Below, one piece after another: positions 42,890-55,160 of a stretch of DNA of 64,000 bases. Where the stretch lies: NCBI GenBank assembly GCA_014155875.1, contig JACEFZ010028122.1, forward strand, positions 1 to 64,000, written 5' to 3'. How positions within the stretch are numbered: the stretch's first letter is position 1; each line of letters begins with the position of its first letter. Made by a program: the position numbers and the translations under genes. This stretch comes from Cepaea nemoralis (lineage: Eukaryota > Mollusca > Gastropoda > Stylommatophora > Helicidae). The notes beneath the pieces were generated by a model that searched no databases, was not told the DNA's origin, and saw only the letters and a list, made by a program, of their open reading frames with translations.

Positions 42890-43200
42890 TTTTATGTACA
42901 TTTGATTGTAGATGCATTCAATGGTAGAAGACTTGCTCTTATGTACATTTGATTGTAGATGCATTCAATGGTAGAAGACTTGCTTTTATGTACATTTGAT
43001 TGTAGATGCATTCAGTGGCAGAAGACTTGCTTTTATGTACATTTGATTGTAGATGCATTCAATGGCAGAAGACTTGCTTTTATGTACATTTGATTGTAGA
43101 TGCATTCAATGGTAGAAGACTTGCTTTTATGTACATTTGATTGTAGATGCATTCAATGGTAGAAGACTTGCTCTTATGTACATTTGATTGTAGATTTCTT
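42890..43200. repeat. 47-bp minisatellite, about 6.5 copies
   Basis: Unit TTTTATGTACATTTGATTGT then AGATGCATTCAATGGTAGAA GACTTGC. A different sequence from the 47-bp array at the left edge. Confidence 0.95.
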
Positions 43201-43204
43201 CTGG

Positions 43205-43670
43205 CAAGAATTGTTGTCTCAGTTTTTCATGTTAGATTTCATCATTGATTTCTGGCTCATGTTATGCAGCAATATAAAGATATAAGTAACAAATCAACCA
43301 TTTGTACGGTATTATTTTCTCTCTAGTGTTTGTGTTGCTGTGCATGGTTTGTGGTGTAGTAGGTCAAGTGAGTACAGGGCCTGTTTACTGGACTTCTAGC
43401 TTATTGGGTGTATGGTGCTAACTGACTTCCAGTCGCCAGCATGGCGGTTAGGCGTTGAGTCGTTAGGGTCTGTGGCGTGTTTATGCTTGTGGCTACGGTT
43501 TGCAATCGCATTTTCCTCATGTTGGACTAGTAGTACATGGTTCCGTCGCTCTGCTACTGAGTGAGTGCATTGGCAACACCGTGAGCTGTGAAATTTGCGT
43601 GGAATGCTTTTACATCTGTCCTGCACAGTGAACTGCATGTTCGGAACAATGGCTACCGGCGGTTGCTGAA
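43205..43670. other. No gene seen
   Basis: Unassigned intergenic sequence; no coding pattern or tandem array. Confidence 0.5.
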
Positions 43671-43675
43671 TTGAC

Positions 43676-43830
43676 TGTTTTGCCCTTTCGGTTCACGAGT
43701 GCATTTTTCAGGAGACTCCTGGGAGTCGGTGCTGAAGCTGCGGAGTTTGTGCTTTGTGTGATACTTTCGGCGGGTCACCCTGCAGTAAAAGACCGAGCAT
43801 TGTGAGAAAACCCGGGTTAATGATGTCTTT
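43676..43830 (+). repeat. SINE family B, 5'-truncated
   Basis: Starts in the body (CTTTCGGTTCACGAGTGC) and continues to CCGAGCATTGTGAGAAAACC. The tRNA head is missing. Confidence 0.75.
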
Positions 43831-44480
43831 CTGGTGACTGCAGAGTCCATCGACAAGGAACTCTGGTATTCGTGGATGAATTTTGTGTTGACATACTGAC
43901 GGCGGCATTATGCATAGTGTACCTGTGCGGGCTTGTTGGATTGGCGAGTCTCCTGTCTATTCTACTTTTCACATTGGACAGTGGGGAGCATTTTGTGTTA
44001 TGTTCGCTGGCATGGGAATGGAGCATAATGGGGACGACCCGTTGCCGTGAAGTTGGAACCTCGACTGACTGACTGACTGACTGACTGACTGACATGGTGC
44101 TAACCCCATATGTGTAAAGGCCAGTCGGTACTGAATGGGTGATGTGGTCAGTATCACGCTGACCGCCTTCACTTCCCAAAACATTTCCTGATATCCATTT
44201 CAGATTGGGTCGGGCTGAGAGCCCGGGTCAGTTTTTAAAATCTGCCTGGATGCCAATTCGAACCCATGACCACCAGACAAGCTTATAGTCACTATGCTAC
44301 CATGGGGGTCTGTGTAGTGTGCATCCGCTGTATCTTATATGACTGGGATAGCAGTCATGATGGGTCATTTCAAATGTCATGAAGATGACTCATGAAACTA
44401 CTCAATCAAGCAATTGGTGAACTACACTGGCCTCGTATGACATGAGTGGCTCATCACAGTTAGTCCAGCTAACTTTCAAC
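43831..44480. other. Unassigned, with (GACT)n and tRNA-like piece
   Basis: Contains a short (GACT)7 at about 44062-44092 and, on the minus strand at 44250-44310, a tRNA-like segment (CATGGTAGCATAGTGACTAT). No gene recognised. Confidence 0.5.
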
Positions 44481-44619
44481 TACGAGGGCTATTCCAATAT
44501 CAAACTCCTATTGGCTGATTAAAGTAAACCGGTTGCCATAGCGACATCGTTCATTGCTTGCATCATTCATTAGTTATTTAGCTCACTACACATCAACCTA
44601 CAGTCGCATTTATTCCGTG

Positions 44620-44943
44620 GTTCACGAATCGCGAAAGAATGGTGTGATTCGTTTTCTTCCAGCAAAATGTTAAAATGCGGCTGAGATTCATTGTGGATTG
44701 TGTCGTGCGTATGGTGCTAGCGCTATGTGTGACAGTTTTGTGAGAGATTGGTGCAGGAAATTCAAAGATGGATGTAAAGATGTGCATGACGAGGTTGGAC
44801 AAGGACGACATTCATGTATGACAGATGAGCTCATTAAAAAATTTGACCAAGTCGTATTGGAAAAGCGCCATTTCACAATTTCAGATCTTTCTACAGAATT
44901 TCCACAAATTTCTAGGAATAGTCTGTTTCGAATTGTCGCAGGC
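44620..44943 (+). pseudogene. mariner-type transposase N-terminal fragment
   Basis: Plus strand reads FVRDWCRKFKDGCKDVHDEV, then GRHSCMTDELIKKFDQVV and FPQISRNSLFRIV. W-x-x-(E/K)F-K-x-G-x-x-x-VHDE-x-x-x-GR...TDEL is the HTH_48 domain at the N-terminus of mariner-family transposases. It breaks off abruptly at 44943, where a LINE 3' fragment begins. No catalytic DDD region. Confidence 0.75.
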
Positions 44944-45115
44944 TAAGCAGCCATGTGCAGGACGTGACAATTCATTGGGTGAGCCCAGTACCAGAGCGCT
45001 AAGTGCTGGCTCTGCAATTATGGAAGCCTCCTTGGATGGCAGGGAATTCCTATTATCTGCCCCTGCCATCCCTTGAGGGCTGACCGGGATGTCTTCAGCC
45101 ACTCTAGCTTAACCA
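44944..45115 (+). mobile_element. 3' UTR fragment of the intact LINE family
   Basis: GGCTAAGCAGCCATGTGCAG, GTGAGCCCAGTACCAGAGCG and CCCTTGAGGGCTGACC match 28590-28740 of the complete LINE. It lacks the (GAA)n end, so it is either deleted or comes from a sub-family. Confidence 0.8.
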
Positions 45116-46342
45116 GGAAAGCATGTGGCTGTGTGATCTAGTGTTCATAGTGGACATTGCCATGTACCTCTCAGAGCTGAGCGTGAGGAGAGTGGGATGT
45201 TAACAATTGGCTGTGGCCTTACTGGAGGTTAGAAACATAGAATGTACACATATAGAGCAATATGAATAAAATTTGGTGGAACTGCGGTAAAGCTGTGGAA
45301 ATGTAAACAATATAATATAACACAAAGTAATGCAGATTTACATAACAGAATTACGACTATAGAGTAATCTGGTATTATGGCACTAGTGACTCGCCGCCAC
45401 CCCTTCGCCAGTTAATTTAAACCAAGGGTGGGCAAACTATGGCCCGCGAGCCGCATGTGGCCTGGCAATTGATATTATGCGGCCCTCGAGGGCATTTAGA
45501 AATACAAATTTTTACTTCGTTTTTAAGTTGTTGAATTTTACAAAATTTTATGTGACGTTATGATTGTTTTAACATTCTGAATAACATTTCCTTCTAATTT
45601 TCTATTTTTGTAAACATTCCTTGAACTTCATAATGTAATGTTCAAATGCGAATTCATCGATTTTAATATAGAGAAATATTTATCGACATATAAAAATTTA
45701 TTAATATAGAAATATTTATCGATATGTAAAATTAATAAGGATGATTGTATGGTAAACATATTTCTTCTGTGAATAAAATGATTTATTTTGCAAGAAAATA
45801 TTGCATTTAAAAGTGTCTTGCTGTTATAAATTATTTCCACATTTACAATGTTCAAATTAATTTATTTGTTGTAGTAGTCTTGATATATTTCTGAAATTTA
45901 TTCTGAATTTACTCCTTGTTTTCCGAATCATTTATTTTCACACACACCCGGAAGTAGGTTTTGTTTCATTTCCTTTTTAAAGCTTTGTAAAATTCTAACT
46001 GTTAGAATTAGTGTCACTTAAAAAAAACGTAAGATTGAAGATGAATGCTGTGTTTTTAATGATGAATGGACAACTAAGTACTGTTTTATAAAAGTTGGTA
46101 ATAAAACAGTTTTCTTGTCGTGTTGTCAGTCAGTGGCTGTCTTCAAGGACTACAATTTAAAAAGAACATTGTCAAACAAAACATTCCGATTTCTGATACA
46201 ATTTAACAACTGAAGAGAGGGAAAGGAAATGCCTGGAGTTGGTGAAAAATTTGGAGAAACAGCAAACTGTTTTTTACTAAAAAGTTTCAATTCAATGCTG
46301 CAACAGAAGCTAGTCTTTTGCTGTCACACAGAATTGTAAAAC

Positions 46343-46487
46343 CCGGGAAGGTTAACCCGGTCAACAAATGCCCGCAGAAGTCGGATGTGTCGGCCTAACG
46401 GCGCAAGAACGCAGCTCTGCTGTAAACAGGCACAACGCAATCACATCCGGAAAAAAAACTCCGGATGAACGAAGAAGAAGAAGAAGA
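46343..46487 (+). mobile_element. 145-bp (GAA)n-tailed LINE 3' copy with 13-bp target duplication
   Basis: Flanked by AGAATTGTAAAAC at 46330-46342 and 46488-46500. It starts CCGGGAAGGTTAACCCGG and ends (GAA)n, matching 28816-28964. The insertion interrupts the hAT transposase frame (HRIVK), so it is younger than the hAT. Confidence 0.93.
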
Positions 46488-47205
46488 AGAATTGTAAAAC
46501 AGAACAAGCCATTTTCTGATGGCCAGTTCATCAAGAAATGTTTGCTATATGCAGCAAACATTATGTGTCCAGAACAAAAAACAAACAAAAAATAAATTTG
46601 ACATTACTTTATCAAGGAGAACTATGGTCTGACGTGTTGACAAGATAAGTGACAATTTGATGTATAAACTTCAAGATGCAAGTAATCAATTTTTGTGGTA
46701 CGTTCTAGCATTGGATGAGAGTACTGATGTACATGATACTGCTCAATTATTGATATTTACCGTGGAATAAACACTTCTTTCAAACTCACTGAAGAGTTAC
46801 TCAAAGCCACAACTACAGGACATGATATATTCAGTGCTGTTACTAACTGCATTGAAAGAAATGGGTTGGTGTGGAACAAGATGGCAAGTGTTACAACTTA
46901 CGGAGCTCGTGCTTTGACTGGAAAAAAAATGTAGGTCTGGTAAAATTGATAAATGATCAGATTAAAGCAGAATATCCTGACCACACATTATTACCACCAA
47001 TTCACGTGTGGTCCATCAAGAAAGTCTGTGTAAAACTGTTATGAATAGCAAGCATGTTATTGACCCAGTTGTCAGTGTCATCAACCTCATCAGATCAAGA
47101 GGACTTAATCACACACAGTTCAAGGCATTACTCGACGATTTGGAAACTGAACATTCCGATGTCCTGTACCACATCAGTGTTTGATGGCTGATTCTCGGCA
47201 AGGTT

Positions 47206-47969
47206 TTGAGGCGCGTGTGGGACCTCAGAGAAGAAATAGTGATGTTCCTAGAGATGCACGGCATTGAATGTGACTTTAATACTAACATTGTCAATAAAGA
47301 GTGGAAGTTAGACTTTATGTTTGCCATTGAAATTATGGAAAAGTTAAATAAATTGAATGTCAAACTTCAGGCAAATGGAGAGTTTGCACATGAATTGTAT
47401 CAGTTCAGGCAAAACTCTCACTGTTCTCCAGACAAGCAAGTGAAAAAAGGTTTTGTCACTTCCCTTTGCTGAAACAAGAAACCAGTTCTGGGGAAATGAC
47501 TGAGAAGTACAAAGCCCAAGATGGATTGATTGAAGTATTTGGATGGAGATTCCAAGATTTCAAGAACTTTGAGCCCAGTTCAATATTCTCAGTTCCCCTT
47601 TTTTTTTGTGCAGAAGCTGATAAGCCCAGAGGACATACAGTTGGATCTGCTTGATTTACAAGCAGATCATGACATGAAAGAGAAATTCAAGACAGATAGT
47701 TTGCTGGATTTTATGGATCTTTATCAGAAGAATTATTTCCCAACTTGAAAAACTTTGCAGCAAAACGTTTATCATTGTTTAGATCAACATACATTTGCGA
47801 ACAAGCATTTTCTTGCTTGAGGATCCACAAATCTAAGAATAGGTCTTTATTGTCGTACTACAACTTGCATGCTGTCGTGCGAATTTCAACAATTAAACTT
47901 TCTCCAGATTTCAAGAATGTTGTCAAAAATTGCAAGCAGTTACATAATCTCATTAGAAATCAACAATAG
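47206..47969 (+). pseudogene. hAT transposase C-terminal half (copy 1)
   Basis: Pieces MFLEMHGIECDFNTNIVNKE, MFAIEIMEKLNKLNVKLQAN and, in another frame, FRSTYICEQAFSCLRIHKSK, then YNLHAVVRISTIKLSPDF. This is the end of a GTF2IRD2/FAM200-type hAT transposase: the long helical region followed by the dimerisation domain. At least three frame changes and a stop after the QVKKGF segment show it is non-functional. Confidence 0.78.
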
Positions 47970-48197
47970 TACTTTAGTAGTGATAATGCAGTTGGTTTGT
48001 GTCTAAATTAAAGCCATTTAATTTAATTTTAAAAAAATACAATGTACTATAATAAAAAAAATTTAAAATCTTGTTAACAAATTATTAAAAGTTTTTGTCC
48101 ATATTATAAAATATAATGTATAAGTATGTAAGTAAAATAAAATTGCAATAATTAGTTATTTATACTGTTTAGTAACCTATGTTTTTTATTATTATTT

Positions 48198-48420
48198 CGC
48201 ATATCCTCTACGGGACATCGTAGCCAACATTGGCATCTTTCAGCTGATTGTTGATTTCTTGGCAAGATTACGCTCAGTAGTTTGCCATTGCTTTCTGGGG
48301 ACCGACTCCATACCCAGTAAGTTACCAAAGCGGTGAGAACCGCTACCAAATATCGCGCAGTTTCGTTCCTTACGTGGATATACGGGATTAAGGAGAAAGT
48401 CGTTAATCTGTAGGGCCTAG
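48198..48420 (-). repeat. SINE family C copy
   Basis: Minus orientation: GCATATCCTCTACGGGACAT at the left end, core CAAGATTACGCTCAGTAGTT TGCCATTGC, then a tRNA-like head region. The copy at 51293-51530 is its duplicate. Confidence 0.75.
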
Positions 48421-49059
48421 GAGCTGGCTATAATAATTCATATATATATATGAATAATTCATAATTACTTATTGTGATAGGTTGTTGTAAATAAAGTCCC
48501 CCAATAGCATACATTTGTCAGTGTGGCTTCCTACAAAAAGTTTGTCCACCCATGCTAATTTGGTGTATTTTGCAGATGGTTCTTCTTCTGTGTTTTCGTC
48601 ATGCGGTGTCCTTACTACATATATTTATGAACAAGAGGTTTGAGGGATGTGTGTGGCTAATTCACTGTTCAGTTTTTGTGGCCGTAGGAGGCCAGTAAAA
48701 AAAAGTCTTTACCCCATATAGGGGTATTATCGGGTGAGATCGTTCCAATTCTGTAGTGAAAGTAAACAAAATAAGATTTAAGACATAAATATAAACTGAA
48801 AAGTTGACTACAAAATGTAAGAATTTAAATATTAAAAAATTTTGTTTAAGAAATCTAAAAATATTATATCTGTAATTAATATATTTTACTTTGAAATTGA
48901 CACTGTTAATTTTCCCAAAAGAACTTTAAGAAGATGGAGAGTCAGTTAATGATATTATTCATTTATGTTTTTTCTTTTCAAAATAGAAGTAATTTCCCTT
49001 TTAACAATATTAGATGTTTATGTCCCCTATTCATTGCTTATCTAAGTGCTTTACTTTTA

Positions 49060-49330
49060 GATATCTTGTAATTCCGCAGAATGCTGGTGTTGTGATTTTT
49101 ATTTTCTCTTTTTTTGTCACTGTCCAGGTTTGGCATTGGTAACATAGAGTTGGTAGGTAGATTGTCTTATAAAAGTGCTTTCTTAGTAGTTTTTGATACA
49201 TTTTGTTCTTTAGTATCGGGGCCATTTGTCCAATGAGTTGGTTGCCTAATTGAATCTGTTTTTCGATCTCGTCTTTTGATTGCCACATGACAATATTATA
49301 CTTCCTAGGTACTTGAAACTTTTACTTGTT
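49060..49330 (-). pseudogene. RTE-like LINE fragment (minus)
   Basis: Complement encodes YLPTLCYQCQTWTVTKKEK, QLGNQLIGQMAPILKNK and the YLGS region, matching 57060-57320. Its duplicate is at 52190-52440. Confidence 0.85.
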
Positions 49331-49449
49331 TCAAGGGATGTTCGTTTAGGTAAATTGTTGTGGTTGGTTTTTTTCCCCCCTTTTTCTTTAGTTATAGTCA
49401 TTAGGCTATCTCTGTGTTATAATTATATTTTTTTTTTTGCATATCCTTT

Positions 49450-49645
49450 ACAGGAAATGCAGGACTAGAAATAAAATATATATCAGAAAGAATCATAACA
49501 GTGAGAATAAAAGAACAAACAATTACAACATATGTACAAATATACGCACCATGTAATGCAAACAATAATGAGCAAGAATGCGAGGACTTCTACGAAGACA
49601 TCCACGACGTGCTAAATAAAATAGATAAACAATATATAATGACAC
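49450..49645 (+). pseudogene. RTE-like LINE endonuclease fragment (plus)
   Basis: Reads GNAGLEIKYISERIITVRIK, YVQIYAPCNANNNEQECEDF and YEDIHDVLNKIDKQYIMT. The IYAPCN/T-x-x-x-x...FYEDI pattern is the middle of an AP-type endonuclease. Its duplicate is at about 52555-52745. It lies next to a minus-strand piece of the same LINE type, so the element was rearranged. Confidence 0.75.
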
Positions 49646-50431
49646 AAAGTAGTGCATTTACATAACAGAGTTACGACACATACAGAAAGTTGCGGCGGTT
49701 AGCCCTTTACAGCAAACAAACAATTCACAAACAACATAAGTAAGGAGAACTCCTGTGACTACATAGAAGGTGATGATTGACAGGACGAGAGGAACAAATG
49801 CATGGGAAAATGGAAGCAATGAAAAGAAAAGAGATTGACGAAATGTTATTGAAAAGAATGTTAGTCGAAGAAAATGTTTTAAAAGAAAAACTGTTTTAGA
49901 GAAAAAAAAAACTGTAACTCACCTCACGTAAGGACCTGTGAATGTTTACGGAAATCTCAGGTGTATTTTTAAACGGTGCTGGATGTTACGGTACAGTGAG
50001 CACATAGAAAGAAGGGGGGGGGGTAGGAGGCGTGTAAAATTGACCACAACCCCCTTGTGTTTTTGGTCTGGGGGATGGTGTGTAGGAACACGCGTCCTTA
50101 CATAGACACACTTCAACTGACAAAATACTAGTGTATGTGGACATGCAAAAAAAAAAAGGGGAGAGAGAGGAGAAAACGGGGGAAAAAGAGGAAAAGGGGA
50201 AAAGGGGAAGAACCAAAAAGAGAAAAGGGGTCCGATGTCCTGTACCACATCAGTGTTTGATGGCTGATTCTGGGAAAGGGTTTTGAGGCGCGTGTGGGAC
50301 CTCAGAGAAAAAAATAGTGATGTTCCTAGAGATGCACGGCATTGAATGTGACTTTAATACTAACATTGTCAATAAAGAGTGGAAGTTAGACTTTATGTTT
50401 CCCATTGAAATTATGGAAAATTTAAAATAAA

Positions 50432-51060
50432 TTGAATGTCAAACTTCAGGCAAATGGGGGTTTGCACATAATTGTATCAGTTCAGGCAAAACTCTCACTG
50501 TTCTCCAAAAAGCAAGTAAAAAAAGGTTTTTGTCATTTCCCCTTTGCTGAACAAGAAACCAGTTCTGGGGAAATGACTGAGAAGTACAAACCCCAAGTAG
50601 ATGGATTGATTGAAGTATTTGGATGGAGATTCCAAGATTTCAAAAACCCTAGACCCAAAGTTCAATATTCTCAGTTCCCCTTTTACTTTTAGTGCAGAAG
50701 CTGATAAGCCCAGGGACATACATTTGGGATCTGCTTGATTTACAAGCAGATCATGACATGAAGGAGAAATTCAAGTCAGATGGTTTGCGGGATTTTATGG
50801 ATTTTTATCAGAAGAATTATTTCCCAACTTAAAAAATTTTTGCAGCAAAACGTTTATCATTGTTTAGATCAACATACATTTGCGAACAAGCATTTTCTTG
50901 CTTGAGGATCCACAAATCTAAGAATGGGTTTTTATTGTCGTACAAACAACTTGCTGCTGTCGTGCGAATTTAAACAATTAAATTTTCTCCAGATTTCAAA
51001 AATGTTGTCAAAAATTGCAAGCATTTACATATATCTCATTAGAATCAACAATAGTACTTT
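50432..51060 (+). pseudogene. hAT transposase C-terminal half (copy 2)
   Basis: Second copy of the hAT 3' part; recognisable QANGG, EVFGWRFQDFKN and YICEQAFSCLRIHKSK-equivalent nucleotides, with further indels than copy 1. Confidence 0.75.
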
Positions 51061-51292
51061 AGTATTTGATAATGCATTTGGGTTTTTGTGTCAAAATTTA
51101 AAAGCCTTTTAAATTTTAAATTTTAAAAAAAATAAAATGTACTATAAAAAAAAAATTTAAAAATCTTGTTAAAATTTTTAAAATTTTTTTGGTCCATATT
51201 ATAAAATATAATGTATAAGTATGTAAGTAAAATAAAATTGCAAAAATTAGTTATTTATACTGTTTAGTACCTATTTTTTTTTATTATTTTTC

Positions 51293-51530
51293 GCATATCC
51301 TCTACGGGACATTGTAGCCAACATCGGCATCTTTCAGCTGATTGTTGATTTCTTGGCAAGATTACGCTCAGTAGTTTGCCATTGCTTTCTGGGGACCGAC
51401 TCCATACCCAGTAAGTTTACCAAAGGGGTTGAGAACCGCTACCAAATATCGCGCAGTTTCTTTCCCTTTACGTGGATATACGGGATTAAGGAGAAAGTCG
51501 TTAATCTGTGGGCCTGGGAGCTGGCTATAA
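51293..51530 (-). repeat. SINE family C (duplicate)
   Basis: Duplicate of 48198-48420 within the second segment copy, including the following ATATATAT palindrome at 51536-51548. Confidence 0.75.
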
Positions 51531-52189
51531 TAATTCATATATATATATGATAATTCATAATTACTTATTGTGATAGGTTGTTGTAAACAAAGTCCCCCAA
51601 TAGCATACATTTGTCAGTGGGTTTTCCTACAAAAAGTTTGCCCACCCATGCAAATTTGGTGTATTTTGCAGAGGGTTTTCTTCTTCTGTGTTTTCGTCAT
51701 GGGTGCCCCTTACTACATATATATTATGAACAAGAGGTTTGAGGGATGTGTTTGGCTAATTCACTGTTCTTTTTTTTGTGGCCGTAGGAGGCCAGAAAAA
51801 AAAAGTCTTTACCCCATATAGGGGTATTATCGGGTAGATCGTTCCAATTCTGTAGTGAAAGTAAACAAAATAAATTTGACATAAATATATAACTGAAAAG
51901 TTGACTACAAAATGTAAGAATTTAAATATTAAAAACTTTTGTTTAAGAAATCTAAAAGTATTATATCTGTAATTAATATATTTTACTTTGAAATTGACAC
52001 TTTTAAATTTTTCCAATAAAAACTTTAAGAAGATGGAGAGTCATTTTAATGATATTATATCATTTATGTTATTTTCTTTTCAAAATAGAAGAAATTTTCC
52101 CCCTTTTAACAATATTAGATGTTTATGTCCCCTATTCATTGCTTATCTAAGTGCTTTACTTTTAGATATCTTGTAATTCCGCAGAATGC

Positions 52190-52745
52190 TGGTGTTGTGT
52201 TTTTTTATTTTCTCTTTTCTGTCACTGTCCAGGTTTGGCATTGGTAACATAGAGTTGGTAGGTAGATTGTCTTATAAAAGTGCTTTCTTAGTAGTTTTGA
52301 TACTTTTGTTCTTTGTATCTTTGCCATTTGTCCAATGAGTTGGTTGCCTAATTGAATCTGTATTTTCGATCTCGTTTTCTGATTGCCACATGACAATATT
52401 ATACTTCCTAGGTACTTGAAACTCTTTACTTGTTTCAAGGGATTTCTTTTAGGTAAATTTTTTGTGGTTGGTTTTTTTCCCCTTCTTCTTTAGTTATAGT
52501 CATTAGGCTATCTCTGTGTTATAATTATATTTTTTTTTTTGCATATCCTTTACAGGAAATGCAGGACTAGAAATAAAATATATATCAGAAAAAATCATAA
52601 CAGTGAGAATAAAAACCCAAAAAATTACAACATTGTAAAAATTTAACGCACCATGTAATGCAAACAATAATGAGCAAGAATGCGAGACTTCTACGAAGAC
52701 ATCCACGACGTGCTAAAAAAAATAGATAAACAATATATAATGACA
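52190..52745. pseudogene. RTE-like fragments (duplicate)
   Basis: Minus-strand YQCQTWTVTEKRK and VKSFKYLGSIILS at 52205-52438, then the plus-strand endonuclease piece. This repeats 49060-49645. Confidence 0.8.
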
Positions 52746-53269
52746 CAAAGTAGTGCAGCTTTAATAACAAGTTACGCACATACAAACGTTGCGGCGGTTA
52801 GCCTTCATCAGCAAACAAACACTTTCACAACACAACATACAGTCAAGGAGAACTCCTGTGACTACTTTAAAAGGTGATGATTGACAGGACGAGAGGAACA
52901 AATGCATGGGAAAATGGAAGCAATGAAGAGAAACGAATTGACGAAATTTTAAATTGAAAAGAATGTTAGTCGAAAAAAATTTTTTAATAAAAAAACTGTT
53001 TATAGAAAAAAAAAAAACTTTTATACTCACCTCACGTAACGGACCTGTGAATGTTTACGGAAATCTCAGGTGTATTTTTATAACGGTGCTGGATGTTACG
53101 GTACAGTGAGCACATAGAAAGAAGGGGGGGGGTAGGAGGCGTGTAAAATTGACCACGACCCCTTGTGTTGTTGGTCGGGGTTGGACTGGTGTGTAGGAAC
53201 ACGCGCCCTTTAAACATAGACCACTTCAACTGACAAAATACTAGTGTAGTGGACATGCAAAAGAGAGAG

Positions 53270-53787
53270 GAGGGGGAGAGCGAGAGAGAGAGAGAGACAG
53301 ACAGAGAGAGACAGAGAGAGGAAAAGTGCCTGCGACCTACCACATGGGGTATATTGTAACCTACGAAATAGTCAGTATGGTTGCTAGTCATACAACGCGC
53401 TTCAGGAGCCCCTCGCCCAGTCCTAGAGTTGTTGGGGTTGTGTAAGATCCAACCACTGGCAATGCACGTGAAGAAGGTATGCACAGAGAAGCCAGATGTA
53501 AGAGGAGAGAGAGAGGGAGAGAGAGAGCGCGAAAGGGGGGAGAGAGGGAGAAGAGAGAGGGGGAGAGGGAGGGAGAGAGAGAGAGGGAGAGAGAGAGAGG
53601 GAGAGAGATAGAGAGAAAGGGAGAGAGAGAGTGAGGGAGGGTGAGAGCGAGAGAGGGGGAGGGCAAGAGAGAGATCAAGGGAAGGACAGAAAGCGCGAGA
53701 GGGAGTGAGAGAGTGAGAGAGGAGGAGAGAGAGCGAGAGAGGGGAGAGCGAGAGAGGGAGAGAGCGAGAGGGTGAAAGAGAGAGAGG

Positions 53788-53822
<35 letters not shown>

Positions 53823-54040
53823 GAAAAGTGCCTGTGATATACCACATGAGGCGTGTGGGGCGCGTCGGTCTACGTGTACGACGTTTCCCTCGTACTGTAC
53901 CCTATGAAATAGTCAGTATGGTTGATTATTGCACAGTACACTTCAGGAGCCTCTCGCCCAGTGTTTGAGTTGTTAGGGCTATGTGAGATATAACCACTGG
54001 TAATACAAGTGAAGTGGGTGGGCACAGAGAAGCAAGATGT

Positions 54041-54100
<60 letters not shown>

Positions 54101-54547
54101 AGTGCCTGTGATATACCACATGAGGCATGTGGGGCGCGTCAGTCTACACGTACGACGTTTCCCTCGTACTGTCCCCTATGAAATAGTCAGTATGGTTGAT
54201 TGTTACAAAGCACACTTCAGGAGCCACTCATCCAGTGTACGAGTTGATGGGGCTGTGTGAGATCCAACCACTGGTAATACAAGTGAAGTAGGTAGGCACA
54301 GAGAAGAAAGATGTAAGGAGAGAGAGAGAGAGAAGAGAGAGAGAGGAAAACTGCATGCGATATACCGCATGAGGAATGCGGAGTGGGTAGGTCTACAAAT
54401 GTGAGGCTTCACTCCTACTGTTCTCTATGGAATAGAGGCAGTAAGGTTAATTGCTATACCACGAATTTGAGGATCTAATCTTCCAGTGGTTGTGTTAAAA
54501 TCAGACCACCGGCAATATAGTTGGAATATGTGGGTACAGAGAAGCCT

Positions 54548-54601
<54 letters not shown>

Positions 54602-54803
54602 GTGCCTACGACACGCCCCTGATGTATGCGGGGTCGGTCGGTCTACAAATACGAGGCTTCACTCATACTGTTCCCTATGAATTCGGGGCAGTAAGGTTGA
54701 TTGTTATACAACGTATTTGAGGATCAAATCATCCAGTGGTAGTTTTAAAATCAGATCCCTGGCAATATAGTTGGAATATGTAGGCACAGAGAAGAAAGAT
54801 GGA

Positions 54804-54901
<98 letters not shown>

Positions 54902-55098
54902 GTGCCTACGACACGCCCCTGATGTATATGGGGTCGGTTGGTCTACAAATACGAGGCTTCACTCATACTGTTCCCTATGAATTCGGGGCAGTAAGGTTGA
55001 TTGTTATACAACGTATTTGAGGGTCAAATCACTCAGTGGTTGTGTTAAAATCAGACCACCGGCAATATAGTTGGGACATGTAGGCACAGAGAAGCAAG

Positions 55099-55160
<62 letters not shown>

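Larger units (their letters stand above)
45423..48554 (+). mobile_element. hAT element, GTF2IRD2-like, with insertions
   Basis: Left terminus CAAGGGTGGGCAAACTATGG CCCGCGAGCC and right terminus AAAAAGTTTGTCCACCCATG are a typical hAT inverted pair. The transposase between them is broken: DECCVFNDEWTTKYC (46035), ALDESTDVHDTAQLL (46710), then 47206-47470, and the C-terminal hAT dimerisation segment YICEQAFSCLRIHKSKNRS (47785). A 145-bp LINE 3' fragment (46343-46487) and a SINE C copy (48198 on) are inserted. I could not establish a clean 8-bp target duplication. Confidence 0.8.
47155..50230 (+). repeat. Direct duplication, copy 1
   Basis: From GATGTCCTGTACCACATCAG (47159) through the hAT C-terminus, a SINE C, RTE-like fragments and into a GA-rich stretch at 50160-50230. 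The same order recurs at 50231-53290 with an offset of about 3074 bases. Confidence 0.85.
50231..53290 (+). repeat. Direct duplication, copy 2
   Basis: Repeats copy 1 in the same order, but with many single-base homopolymer length differences (for example in AAAAAGGTTTTTGTCATTTC near 50517). It ends where the GA-rich satellite begins. Confidence 0.85.

Noticed and set aside
53032..53847. 271-codon minus-strand frame
   Set aside because: Leu/Ser-rich reading of GA repeats; no recognisable protein.
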